In this document: positions 1 to 8,078 of the stretch, one piece after another
How positions within the stretch are numbered: position 1 is the first letter of the stretch
Layout: each line of letters opens with the position of its first letter
Origin: Ignavibacterium sp037440165
Lineage (GTDB): Bacteria > Bacteroidota > Ignavibacteria > Ignavibacteriales > Ignavibacteriaceae
Direction: 5' to 3'
DNA: 31,070 nucleotides
Assembly (NCBI RefSeq): GCF_037440165.1
Contig: NZ_JBBIUQ010000030.1
Location: 1-31,070, forward strand
Program-made: the position numbers and the translations under genes
The notes under the pieces: generated by a model
Told to the model about the DNA's origin: nothing
The model's input: the letters and a program-made list of their open reading frames with translations, nothing else
The model's database searches: none

Positions 1-150
1 TGTATATACTATCTGCCAAGGTTTATACCTTTTGGTGTAAGATGATAGTAATCCATTGTTGTGTTCAAACAATCTTCTTTGAACTTCTTCGGTCTGACCA
101 ATGTAGATTTTATTGAAATCTATTGAGTATAATACGTAAACAGTGTACAT
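1..150 (-). CDS. GIY-YIG nuclease family protein (partial)
   Basis: Reading the minus strand from the ATG at 150 gives 50 uninterrupted codons that run off the window start. The product opens MYTVYVLYS, followed by KIYIGQT about ten residues on, which is the GIY-YIG signature (here VYV and YIG). Next comes a conserved basic helix, QRRLFEHNNG, and the beginning of the usual aromatic and basic stretch (YTKRYKPW). Stand-alone proteins of this type (UPF0213/YhbQ-like) are roughly 80-100 residues, so about half is outside the window. The family has a single-strand or structure-specific endonuclease fold; the physiological role of these small members is poorly known. It lies downstream of tRNA-Asn on the same strand but is separated from it by a terminator, so it is probably transcribed separately. 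Confidence 0.85.
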   Translation of the reverse strand, partial: MYTVYVLYSIDFNKIYIGQTEEVQRRLFEHNNGLLSSYTKRYKPWQIVYT

Positions 151-184
151 AAAAAAATAAAGCCCCAGATTTTATGGGGCTTTT
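151..184 (-). terminator. Rho-independent terminator after tRNA-Asn
   Basis: On the minus strand a stem AGCCCC / GGGGCT closes a nine-base loop and is followed by TTATTTTTTT. It starts a few bases after the tRNA 3' end. The T tract is on the minus-strand side, which fixes the orientation. Confidence 0.8.
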
Positions 185-186
185 GG

Positions 187-258
187 CTCCGCGAGCAGGA
201 CTCGAACCTGCAACCCTCCGGTTAACAGCCGGATGCTCCACCATTGAGCTATCGCGGA
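187..258 (-). tRNA. tRNA-Asn (anticodon GTT)
   Basis: The minus strand folds as a full cloverleaf. The acceptor arms are TCCGCGA and TCGCGGA, the D arm begins GCTC, and the anticodon stem TCCGG/CCGGA closes the loop CTGTTAA, giving anticodon GTT. The T arm is GCAGG TTCGAGT CCTGC. The discriminator base is G and CCA is not encoded (the next bases are CC from GCC), so CCA must be added after transcription. The assignment to asparagine follows directly from the anticodon. Confidence 0.97.
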
Positions 259-278
259 ATTTCTTTAAAAATTGCGTT

Positions 279-309
279 CAAAAATAATGCTGCACCCCTT
301 CTTTGTCAA
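279..309 (-). promoter_or_regulatory. Promoter of tRNA-Asn
   Basis: On the minus strand TTGACA (309-304) is followed after exactly 17 bases by TATTTT (286-281), a near-consensus sigma-70 type -35/-10 pair. The downstream box extends to TATTTTTG, which also fits the Bacteroidota -7 form TAnnTTTG. The start of transcription would fall about 15 bases upstream of the mature tRNA. Confidence 0.7.
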
Positions 310-339
310 GCAATTTATCGGATTTGTTTGCCCGAAGTT

Positions 340-714
340 TCAGATTTGTGAGGCAAGTTTTTCAATAAAAGATAACAACTCATCAATATCATTTGATTTA
401 TCGTAGAAGTAATCTGCGCCTGAAGCTAATATCATTTTTTTAATCTGCTCATCAGCAATATAGGATATTATTATGTTGATTACTTTATCATTAGAATTTC
501 GTGAATATTTGATTAAATCGAGAGCTGTTCCATCAGGAAGGTTGTAATCTAGAATACAAACATCGGGTTTGTGTTCCAGAAGAAACTTAATAGCACTTTG
601 AAGATTTTCCCCCTCACCGATTAAATCAATATTCTCAATTTCTTTAATCACTCTTGATAGACTTTTCCTAACATAAGGGGAATCATCAACCAAGTATAGT
701 TTTAGCTTTTTCAT
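340..714 (-). CDS. Stand-alone response regulator receiver protein
   Basis: This is a single CheY-like receiver domain of 124 residues with no output domain. The acidic pair is D10-D11, the phosphoacceptor is D56 (in CILDYNLPDG), the switch serine is S84 and the conserved lysine is K106, so all catalytic positions are present and it should be phosphorylatable. It is the last gene of a minus-strand set after a histidine kinase and a NarL-type regulator, and D56, S84 and K106 fall at the same residue numbers in that NarL protein. It may act as a competing phosphate acceptor or bind a partner protein; that is inference. The start codon has no clear Shine-Dalgarno and lies in the 3' arm of a hairpin (713-738). 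Confidence 0.9.
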   Translation of the reverse strand: MKKLKLYLVDDSPYVRKSLSRVIKEIENIDLIGEGENLQSAIKFLLEHKPDVCILDYNLPDGTALDLIKYSRNSNDKVINIIISYIADEQIKKMILASGADYFYDKSNDIDELLSFIEKLASQI

Positions 715-738
715 AACATCAAAATTTTCTGATGTTAT
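713..738 (-). promoter_or_regulatory. Hairpin covering the start codon of the receiver gene
   Basis: On the minus strand ATAACATCA pairs perfectly with TGATGTTAT across an eight-base loop. The last two bases of the 3' arm are the first two bases of the ATG start codon (714-712). No T tract follows, so it is not a terminator. It could limit ribosome access; this is inference from pairing alone. Confidence 0.4.
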
Positions 739-784
739 TTAGCAATTTTTTTTAATGAATGCTTCTGGACAAATTCTGATTTGT

Positions 785-804
785 TTGTAGTATTTTTACT
801 ACAA
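785..804 (-). other. Small hairpin between the two response regulator genes
   Basis: TTGTAGTA and TACTACAA form a perfect eight-base stem with a TTTT loop (plus-strand reading), just past the stop codon of the NarL-type gene. On the minus strand it is followed by CAAACAAATC, not a T run, so it is a poor intrinsic terminator. It may stabilise the upstream mRNA end or mark a processing site. Confidence 0.35.
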
Positions 805-808
805 GCGG

Positions 809-1444
809 TTATACAAGTTTATTCTGAATTGCATATCTGATTATCTCAGCATTCGATTTAAGATTCAGCTTTTCGAGAATCCTTGAACGGTATGTGTTAA
901 TGGTGCTTGAGCTTAAAGCTAACTCAATAGAAATTTCGACCTGAGTTTTTCCTTTAGCTAAAAGAATCATTATCTGTAGTTCACGGTCCGAGAGGAGTTC
1001 ATAGGGTTTATTTCCTGGCATATGCTTTTTCTTGAATAATAATTTTTCAGCAAAAGCAGGACTAATATAATTACCACCTTTAGCAATTTTCTTTAATGCA
1101 TTAAGTAATTCCTCTGATGCGGATTCCTTTGTGATATAACCAGATGCACCAGCTTTAATTGTTCTTTCACCAAATTGGTCTTCCGGATACATACTTAAAA
1201 TCAATACTTTGAGATCAGGTTTTATTCTTTTTAAATGTTTTAACACATCCAATCCGCTTCTGCCGGGCATATTCAAATCTAAAATCAGAATATCAACATC
1301 GTTATCATTAATGAAATCAATGATTTCATCTGGATCACCGGCTTCTCCAACTACTTTGAATTCTTTTTCTCCAGAAAGAATTTTCTTCAATCCTTCACGG
1401 ATAAGAAGATGATCGTCTGCGATGAATACTTTTAGCTGCTTCAT
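809..1444 (-). CDS. NarL/FixJ-family response regulator (LuxR-type HTH)
   Basis: The protein has 211 residues, the usual length for the NarL class. Residues 1-120 are a receiver domain with D10-D11, phosphoacceptor D56 (ILDLNMPG), S84 and K106. Residues from about 147 form a LuxR-type helix-turn-helix: LSDRELQIMILLAKG, then the recognition region SSSTINTYRSRILEKLNL. It is 15 bases downstream of the HisKA_3 kinase gene, with a Shine-Dalgarno AAGGAA before its ATG, so the two are very likely a cognate pair in one operon. As a DNA-binding transcription factor its targets cannot be read from this window. Confidence 0.95.
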   Translation of the reverse strand: MKQLKVFIADDHLLIREGLKKILSGEKEFKVVGEAGDPDEIIDFINDNDVDILILDLNMPGRSGLDVLKHLKRIKPDLKVLILSMYPEDQFGERTIKAGASGYITKESASEELLNALKKIAKGGNYISPAFAEKLLFKKKHMPGNKPYELLSDRELQIMILLAKGKTQVEISIELALSSSTINTYRSRILEKLNLKSNAEIIRYAIQNKLV

Positions 1445-1459
1445 AATAAGTTCCTTTTT

Positions 1460-3568
1460 TTAGTTTTTATCTAAAGGAACAATCAGCAGAACAGTAGTGC
1501 CATTACCATATGTTGATTGAATTTTTAATTCGGCTCCAAAACTAATTGCTCGCTCTTTCATTCCTGTAATTCCGATTGAATGAATCGGATCAAGCGACTC
1601 AATATTAAATCCTTTACCATTATCCTGAATTGAAATGTTTAGCCTATTTTCCGTTTCAATAATTCTTAGGTTTAATTCAGTTGCTTTAGAATGTCTTAAT
1701 ACATTAGTTAATGATTCCTGAATAATGCGATAAATATTCAACTGCTTTTGCTTGGGTAGGTTTAAATTTTTTAACTCCGTTTTGTAGATTACCTTTACTC
1801 CTGAACGAGTAATGAATTGTTCAATCAGCCATTCGACTGCAGGAATTAATCCGAGATTGTCAAGCACTTCAGGCCTTAATTCAGATATCAGTTTTTTGAG
1901 TCTTCTGACTGAGTGCTCAATCATTTCATTCATAGAATTAATTTCATTTTCAAAAACCGCTTTGTCAAATGATTCATCTTCCTGCAGAACTTGTTTGCTC
2001 ATCATTATCAGATTCATTTTGATAGATGTTAGTATCTGTCCAAGTTCATCGTGAAGTTCACGTGCAATAGTTGCTCTTTCCTCTTCTCTCACTGATTGAA
2101 GATGTGATGCAAGTGCGCGCAGTTTTTGCTCAGACCTTTGCAATTCCAATTTTGATTTTTCTCTTTCAGTTACATCAATTCCCATTGAAATAACCTCTAC
2201 AAGATTTCCATTCTCATCCAGAATTGGTGTGTTATACCATTCGCACAAAATTATCTTTCCATCTTTAGTTATGTTTTCATTTATTCCGTTTGCATTCATA
2301 TCTCCAATTAACCACCTTCTCTTTTTTTCGTCGACTAAATGTTTAGACGATTCTGGAATAAGAAAATCATAAGGATCTTTTCCACGAACTTCAGAATTCT
2401 TATAACAAAATATTTTTTCGGCTTCAGGATTAAAAAATTTTATTTTAAACTCAGAGTCAAGAATCAGATAAGCCAATGGAATTCGTTCCAGATGAAGTTG
2501 CAATCGCTGAAGAAGTTCTTCATTTTCAATATAGAGATGTTTGTAATTTTCTTCAACTTCTTTAAGCTTTGTAAGGTCAAGTGCATATCCAAGAATTTCA
2601 TCTTTGCTTTTTCCGACAATTACAAATCCAACCAGAACCCAGATTCTCTTACCGTTCTTAGTAATGAATTGTTTTTCGTATGGCTGGCAGGAACCTTGAT
2701 TTTTTGCCCGAAGAATATTCTCTTCATCCAGGATATGAAATTCTTCTGGTGTAAACTCCTGAATTCTTATTTTATATTTTTCAAAATCTATTTTTGATAA
2801 TTCAAGAATTCTGAGGAATTCATCGTTAGCTGAATATACATTTCCGAATATATCGCCATAAAAAGTTCCGATAACATCAGAAAAGAAAAAAGCTCTGAAT
2901 CTCTCTTCACTTTGTTTAAGAACATCTTCGGTATGTTTTCTTTCAGAAATATCACGAACTAATCCCTGAAATCTTCTATCCGGCAGCATCTTTGCAACAA
3001 TTTCCGCTTGTAAAATGCTTCCATCTTTTCTTATCAGTTTTCTTTCAACAGTTACTGTTTCTCCTTCAAGAAGTTTATCCAACGCTAAAGGTGGAGCCGA
3101 TTCATCAAAAAAGATTAAATCCCTTAGATTTTTCTGCAACAATTCTTCTTTGCTGTAACCAAGCATTCTGCATCCAACAGGATTGACATTAACATATTGC
3201 CCGTTTTCATCAGCAATAAAAATTCCCTCCGACGCAAATTCAATAATCATTTTAGTTTTTTCCTGTTCCTCAGCAATCTTTTTTTTCATTAGCTCTGCTT
3301 GTTCTCTTGCTGATTTTTCAATTGATAATGACTCTTCAATTTTTTCTCTGTCCCTCTTAATCAGAAAGTACAAAACCAAAGTTGAAGCAAAAATGAATAT
3401 CCAACCTTTTATTGTTTGAAGCTTAGTAAGCTCCTTCGGATCATTCGATAAATTTTCAACAAATGCGTCAGATGTAAAAATCCAGATTGTGCTAAGTATC
3501 AAATAGATTAATGGAATTTTAAATGCTTTGATAAAACTTACTAGTTTTTTTCTTAGGTTCTCTGGCAT
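1460..3568 (-). CDS. PAS-domain sensor histidine kinase (HisKA_3 / NarX-like class)
   Basis: This 702-residue membrane kinase has two N-terminal hydrophobic segments (about 18-36 and 55-70) separated by a short loop, so it has no real periplasmic sensor domain. A charged coiled-coil linker (about 70-108) leads into three PAS domains (about 105-212, 217-338 and 345-470); the first and third are followed by typical PAC ends (VRDISERKH and GIDVTERE). The HisKA_3 phosphoacceptor is H506 in ARELHDELGQ. The HATPase domain shows the N box at N622 (IIQESLTNVLRHSKA), DNGKGF at 649-654 and GITGMKERA at 666-674. Signal input is probably cytoplasmic through the PAS domains (redox, gas or small ligand), but no ligand can be assigned. 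The gene is first in the operon with the two response regulators and is divergent from the EamA gene. Confidence 0.95.
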   Translation of the reverse strand: MPENLRKKLVSFIKAFKIPLIYLILSTIWIFTSDAFVENLSNDPKELTKLQTIKGWIFIFASTLVLYFLIKRDREKIEESLSIEKSAREQAELMKKKIAEEQEKTKMIIEFASEGIFIADENGQYVNVNPVGCRMLGYSKEELLQKNLRDLIFFDESAPPLALDKLLEGETVTVERKLIRKDGSILQAEIVAKMLPDRRFQGLVRDISERKHTEDVLKQSEERFRAFFFSDVIGTFYGDIFGNVYSANDEFLRILELSKIDFEKYKIRIQEFTPEEFHILDEENILRAKNQGSCQPYEKQFITKNGKRIWVLVGFVIVGKSKDEILGYALDLTKLKEVEENYKHLYIENEELLQRLQLHLERIPLAYLILDSEFKIKFFNPEAEKIFCYKNSEVRGKDPYDFLIPESSKHLVDEKKRRWLIGDMNANGINENITKDGKIILCEWYNTPILDENGNLVEVISMGIDVTEREKSKLELQRSEQKLRALASHLQSVREEERATIARELHDELGQILTSIKMNLIMMSKQVLQEDESFDKAVFENEINSMNEMIEHSVRRLKKLISELRPEVLDNLGLIPAVEWLIEQFITRSGVKVIYKTELKNLNLPKQKQLNIYRIIQESLTNVLRHSKATELNLRIIETENRLNISIQDNGKGFNIESLDPIHSIGITGMKERAISFGAELKIQSTYGNGTTVLLIVPLDKN

Positions 3569-3673
3569 AATAATAAATTGTTTGATAAGCGCTGCTTAAA
3601 AATCGGATTTTATCTTAAAACTTACAATCAAATAAAATTTTATTTTCACTATACAATAATTATTGACTACACT

Positions 3674-4582
3674 ATGTCAGAAAATAAATTCAAAGGCTAT
3701 GCTGCGTGGATTTCTGTATGTATAGTTTGGGGAACTACCTATCTTGCGATTAGAATTGGCGTTGCACACATTCCACCTATGCTGTTTGCTGGTGTTAGAT
3801 GGATTTTGGCTGGAGTAATTTTTGTTGCTGTACTTCTTCTCTCTAACAAAAAATTTCCTGCCTTTAAAGATTTAACGCATATTGCTGTAATGGGAATTTT
3901 GATGCTTGGATTTGGTAATGGTTTGGTCGTAACTGGTGAACAATATATCAGCAGTGGTTTAGCTGCTCTTCTTATCACAACCGTTCCATTCTGGATTGTT
4001 GGATTTGATTCTTTCGCATCTAAAAAATCTATGTTGAATATGTTTATATCTGGAGGACTTTTACTTGGTTTACTTGGTGTAAGTGCAATTTTTGGTGATA
4101 ACTGGAAAGAGTTATTCAATAAAGAATATCTGCTTGGTGTTCTGAGTATTTTAGGAGCAGTTGTTGCGTGGTCGCTGGGATCAGTTTATTCAAAACATAA
4201 AAAAATTAATGTTTATCCTCTGATGAGTGCAGCAGTTCAAATGCTGGTTGCCGGAGTTGCTCAAACTATTTTAGGAATTATTTTAGGAGAAACTTCTTCG
4301 GTAAGCTTTAATCAAGAAGGAATTTTATCTCTGGCTTATCTGATAATCTTCGGATCAATTATTGGTTATGGTTCTTACATTTATGCAATCGAACATTTAC
4401 CGTTATCACTTGTTTCAACTTATGCTTATATCAATCCAATTATCGCAGTATTTCTTGGCTGGTTAGTGTTGGATGAAAAGCTTAACATATTTATGATTGT
4501 TGCTGCAATACTAATCATCGCCGGTGTAGTGTTAGTAAAGAAAGGTGCTGAAATAAGTATCGCTAAAAAGAAACTTTCCTAA
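3674..4582 (+). CDS. EamA/DMT-superfamily transporter
   Basis: I place the start at the ATG at 3674 (MSENKFKGYAAW) because the in-frame sequence upstream of it is polar, AT-rich and unlike the family. This gives 302 residues, close to the normal ten-helix EamA length of about 290-300. Two EamA repeats are visible. The first begins AWISVCIVWGTTYLAIRIGV and continues with an FAGVRWILAG segment; the second begins near LLGVLSILGAVVAWSLGSVYSKH and ends with the typical ISTYAYINP-like stretch (SLVSTYAYINPIIAVFLGW) and a final helix before a lysine-rich tail. The family exports amino acids, metabolites or related small molecules from the inner membrane; substrate is not predictable. The 105-base gap to the divergent kinase gene must hold both promoters. 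No Shine-Dalgarno is evident. Confidence 0.88.
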   Translation: MSENKFKGYAAWISVCIVWGTTYLAIRIGVAHIPPMLFAGVRWILAGVIFVAVLLLSNKKFPAFKDLTHIAVMGILMLGFGNGLVVTGEQYISSGLAALLITTVPFWIVGFDSFASKKSMLNMFISGGLLLGLLGVSAIFGDNWKELFNKEYLLGVLSILGAVVAWSLGSVYSKHKKINVYPLMSAAVQMLVAGVAQTILGIILGETSSVSFNQEGILSLAYLIIFGSIIGYGSYIYAIEHLPLSLVSTYAYINPIIAVFLGWLVLDEKLNIFMIVAAILIIAGVVLVKKGAEISIAKKKLS

Positions 4583-4665
4583 AATTTCTTTAAGATTGCG
4601 CCGTTTAAAAAATGATTACTATTTTATTTTTAAGTTCTGTATCTCTGATTGAAAGAAAATAATTT

Positions 4666-6834
4666 CTATAGATTAACATTCATTTCTTTCAAAAGAAAAT
4701 CAGCTTTACCTATTTTTTGAACAACCCAAAGAACAAATCTTATATCAACACCGATTGAACGGCTGTAAGATTCGCTCCATGCATAGTCATTTATGGTTGC
4801 TTCAAAACATCTGTCAAAGTTAACTCCGACTAATTTTCCATAAGCATCCATAATAGGACTTCCTGAATTTCCACCGCTGGTATCGGTATTGTAAATAAAT
4901 GCGACCGGTACTTCCTTCATTTTCGGATGAACAAATGAACCGAAATCTTTTTTATCGTAAAGTTCTTTTACTTTTTCATAAATCCTGTAATCACCACCTT
5001 CAAATGATTTTTCAATCATTCCTTTTAGTGAGCTTATTGGAGAATAATAAGTTGCATCTTTTGGTGAATAACCTCTCACATAACCAAATGTGAGTCGAAG
5101 TGTGCTGTTTGCATCAGGAATAAAATTTTTATTAAGCCATAGTCTTTTTACTTCATTAAATTTTGCAAGCAGAATATTTGACCTGCTATCCCGTGCTTGC
5201 TGTTTCTTCTGTTCGTTAGCACGCAATTCAGTAAGTTGTTTTGCCCTGATGATTAATTCATCGTTTACTTGTTCAAGCGTCAGCTCATGATCAAATAATT
5301 TTTCTAAAAATTTATCTTTATCAGAAACAATTGTTTTCTCGAGAAGATTTTTTATGTAGCCATCTTTGTTCTCTGCAAGACGAAATGATGCAAATGGTTC
5401 TGAATCTTTCATTTCATCAAATGATGATGCATCGCTGAAAAGTTTCTTAAGAATTTGCGGTTCAAGATCCGGTTTACTGTTTTTGTAGATGTTGTCAATC
5501 TCGTTAATAAGTTTTTCTCTGTTTTCAACTTTATAGTTTGTTTTTCTGTCCTTTTCATCTTTCATCATTTCAGTTTTGTAATCAACAAAAAGATCGGCTA
5601 AGCGGTAAGATGAAACAAAGTTGCGAAGAAAATTCAATACGAACATTGTCCTGCCGCTCTTGAATGCATCATAATAAAGTTCATCAATTTCATTTAATAA
5701 ATTTCCGTATCTTGATTTCAACTGAGGATCATTTTGAATAAAATTCTGAAGATGTTTTTCTTCCTGAACTTTTTTATTTATCAAATCAAGATTTCTGATT
5801 CCCTGAAGTTTACCTCGATAATTTTTTTCTGTGTTTGCCAAACTTTTTATTGTCGATGAAATGTTAAGCGCAAACTCAGGATCATTTTCTCCTCTTTTTG
5901 TATAAAGATTTATCAACCATGAAAAGAAGCTCTGCACATAAGGCAGTTGATATTTATAATGATATTCTACAAATCTTGCCGGCATATTTTTGAAAGTTCT
6001 TCCCGGATAGCCAAGAATAAAAACAAAATCTTCTTCATCAATTCCTTTTGGATTCACTTCCAAAAACTTTTTCGGTTTGAATGGAACATTATCTATTGAA
6101 TACTTTGCAGGTGAGCCATCTGGTGCAACATAAGCTCGCACGAACGAAAAATCTCCCGTGTGTCTTGGCCAAATCCAATTGTCAGATTCTCCACCAAATT
6201 CACCGATAGTTCTTGGCGGAACATAAACTAACCTTATGTCGTTAATAATTTTATATCTGAACAAAACATACTGCTCACCAACAAACATCTCTGAAACTTC
6301 AGCTTTAATTGTGCTGTCTTTTTCTTCTTCCCTTTTAACAATTTCTTTAATCTTATCTGCAATTGCTTTTGATCTTTCTGAAATCTCTGTGACTTTATCA
6401 GCTGCTTCCAACACTTCTTTGCTCACATCTTCATAAGAAGTTGTTATACGAACAGTTAAACCTTCTGCAGGAATTTCCTCTTCGCGAGAATTTGTTACAA
6501 AACCGTTTTCAAGATAATTATTCTCCAATGTGCTTACTTTCTGAACTGCGCCAAAAACACAATGGTGATTTGTAATAATTAATCCTTCATCAGAAACGAA
6601 AGAACCTGAACAACCACCAATTTTTACAAGAGCATCAACAATGCTTACACCGTTTGGATTATAAAGTTCATCAATTGAAATTTTTAATCCCTTTTCATTA
6701 AGATTAAGTTTTCTGATATCACTCAAAGGGAACATTCCTTCGTCAGGTTTGGGAGGAACGAAAGCAAAGGAAATTATAAGAGTGATTGAAAATAGTATTG
6801 CGGCTGAACTTCTTATAAGAAAATTCTTTTTCAT
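4666..6834 (-). CDS. S46-family dipeptidyl-peptidase, DPP11-like (acidic P1) by marker residue
   Basis: The protein has 722 residues, the normal S46 length, with an N-terminal signal peptide (hydrophobic segment about 10-26 ending near FAFVPP). The chymotrypsin-like catalytic triad is visible: H91 in TNHHC, D228 in RHTGDFSF and S657 in GGNSGSP. The large helical insert that covers the active site occupies roughly 300-600. In characterised DPP7 and DPP11 the residue after FD in the C-terminal FD(G/R) motif sets P1 preference; here it is R675 (NFDRCFEA), the DPP11 state, which predicts release of Xaa-Asp/Glu dipeptides. It should act in the periplasm, supplying dipeptides from oligopeptides. 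A second S46 gene at 28090 carries Gly at the matching site. AGGAAT precedes the ATG. Confidence 0.93.
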   Translation of the reverse strand: MKKNFLIRSSAAILFSITLIISFAFVPPKPDEGMFPLSDIRKLNLNEKGLKISIDELYNPNGVSIVDALVKIGGCSGSFVSDEGLIITNHHCVFGAVQKVSTLENNYLENGFVTNSREEEIPAEGLTVRITTSYEDVSKEVLEAADKVTEISERSKAIADKIKEIVKREEEKDSTIKAEVSEMFVGEQYVLFRYKIINDIRLVYVPPRTIGEFGGESDNWIWPRHTGDFSFVRAYVAPDGSPAKYSIDNVPFKPKKFLEVNPKGIDEEDFVFILGYPGRTFKNMPARFVEYHYKYQLPYVQSFFSWLINLYTKRGENDPEFALNISSTIKSLANTEKNYRGKLQGIRNLDLINKKVQEEKHLQNFIQNDPQLKSRYGNLLNEIDELYYDAFKSGRTMFVLNFLRNFVSSYRLADLFVDYKTEMMKDEKDRKTNYKVENREKLINEIDNIYKNSKPDLEPQILKKLFSDASSFDEMKDSEPFASFRLAENKDGYIKNLLEKTIVSDKDKFLEKLFDHELTLEQVNDELIIRAKQLTELRANEQKKQQARDSRSNILLAKFNEVKRLWLNKNFIPDANSTLRLTFGYVRGYSPKDATYYSPISSLKGMIEKSFEGGDYRIYEKVKELYDKKDFGSFVHPKMKEVPVAFIYNTDTSGGNSGSPIMDAYGKLVGVNFDRCFEATINDYAWSESYSRSIGVDIRFVLWVVQKIGKADFLLKEMNVNL

Positions 6835-6983
6835 AATTATTCCTGTTATTTCACTAACTAAATATAAAATTCAGATTTCTTTTAAGAAAAGGTTAAAAAT
6901 ATCTAATGGAAATTTAAATTGATGAGAGTAAACAGTCTTTGACCATAAGCGATAAAATTTTTCCCAAAGTTTTCCCTTGTCTT

Positions 6984-7028
6984 TATATTTGCATATTGTT
7001 AAATAGAACCAGAAATTTTGGAGAAATA
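6984..7028 (+). promoter_or_regulatory. Candidate promoter and ribosome binding site of the PorV-like gene
   Basis: TATATTTG at 6984-6991 matches the Bacteroidota -7 element TAnnTTTG, though no convincing upstream TTG box is seen at the expected spacing. GGAG at 7020-7023, five bases before ATG 7029, fixes the start codon well downstream of the first in-frame ATG at 6939. Confidence 0.45.
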
Positions 7029-7964
7029 ATGAAAAGAGTATTCTTATCTTCAATAATTATTATTTCAGTTTTTATTGTCAACGGATTTGCACAAAACACT
7101 TACGAATTCCTGAAGCTTGATATGAGTGCCAGAGCCGCATCGCTCGGTGGAAGTTTTGTTGCAAACAATGATGATCCGGATGTAATTTTCTATAATCCTG
7201 CCGGAATAAGTATGCTTGAAAACAATCCCGTTTCATTCTCATTCGTAAAACATTTAATGGATATTAATCTGGCAAGTGTTTCCTTCTCAACTGAATTTGA
7301 AGATATTGGAAGATTTGGTGCTGCAGTTAAATATATCAATTACGGAAGTTTTGACGAAGCAGATGAATTTGGAAACAGAACCGGTGAGTTTGGTGCCGGA
7401 GAGCTTGCTTTAATAGTTGGTTACTCAAATCTGCTTGATGCAAATTTTTATTATGGTGCAAATGTTAAATTTATTTATTCTGGAATTGCAGATAGATCTT
7501 CAAATGCATTAGCCGCAGATCTTGGTTTGCATTATACAATTCCGGAACAATTTATAAACATAGGTTTTTCAATTCTTAATCTTGGCTCACAGGTTTCTAG
7601 TTATTATGATCTTAAAGAAAAACTACCTCTTGATATAACCATAGGCATTTCCAAAAAGCTCGAGAAAATTCCAGTTAGAATCTCACTTGATTTCCACAGA
7701 CTAAATCAGGACAGAGAAAATTTCACTGAACGATTTAAAGCATTTACTGTTGGCGCTGAAATTAATCTCAGTAAAGTTTTAACGCTTCGTCTTGGTTATG
7801 ATAATGAGCAAAGATCTGATCTTAAAATCGGAACTACTGCTGGCATTGCGGGATATAATATAGGTCTTGGTGCAAAAGTTTCTGATTATAACTTTAACTA
7901 CGGGTACTCTTCGCTTGGTTTGGTTGGTGCATTACACAGAATTGGAATTTCAACTTTATTCTGA
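7029..7964 (+). CDS. PorV/PorQ-family outer-membrane protein
   Basis: The protein has 311 residues from the ATG at 7029, which is preceded by GGAG. The N terminus is a clear signal peptide (MKRVFLSSIIIISVFIVNGFAQ, cleavage after the Ala-Gln region). The mature protein starts with the family hallmark FLKLDMSARAASLGGSF followed by DDPDVIFYNPAGIS, as in PorV/PorQ and FadL-like beta-barrels. The remainder alternates short amphipathic strands with turns and ends on an aromatic residue (STLF), as expected of an outer-membrane barrel. PorV is the shuttle and attachment component of the type IX secretion system, but Ignavibacteriota genomes carry several paralogues, so this one may be a PorV-like porin rather than the core component. 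The T9SS cargo gene at 9336-12404 is nearby on the opposite strand. Confidence 0.85.
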   Translation: MKRVFLSSIIIISVFIVNGFAQNTYEFLKLDMSARAASLGGSFVANNDDPDVIFYNPAGISMLENNPVSFSFVKHLMDINLASVSFSTEFEDIGRFGAAVKYINYGSFDEADEFGNRTGEFGAGELALIVGYSNLLDANFYYGANVKFIYSGIADRSSNALAADLGLHYTIPEQFINIGFSILNLGSQVSSYYDLKEKLPLDITIGISKKLEKIPVRISLDFHRLNQDRENFTERFKAFTVGAEINLSKVLTLRLGYDNEQRSDLKIGTTAGIAGYNIGLGAKVSDYNFNYGYSSLGLVGALHRIGISTLF

Positions 7965-8078
7965 TCTTTAAAGGTTAGCTAAATTATAATTAAGTATCGT
8001 GTGAAAGTAGTCTGCATCAGAGAAATACTTCATACACTTTTCGATAAACAGATCCACATCAGAAAATAAAAGTATAGC

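Noticed and set aside
1209..1412. Open reading frame on the plus strand inside the NarL-type regulator gene (and similar ones inside the kinase, both S46, priA and glyQS genes)
   Set aside because: These are antisense shadows of well-supported genes, lack ribosome binding sites and family motifs, and have low-complexity products.
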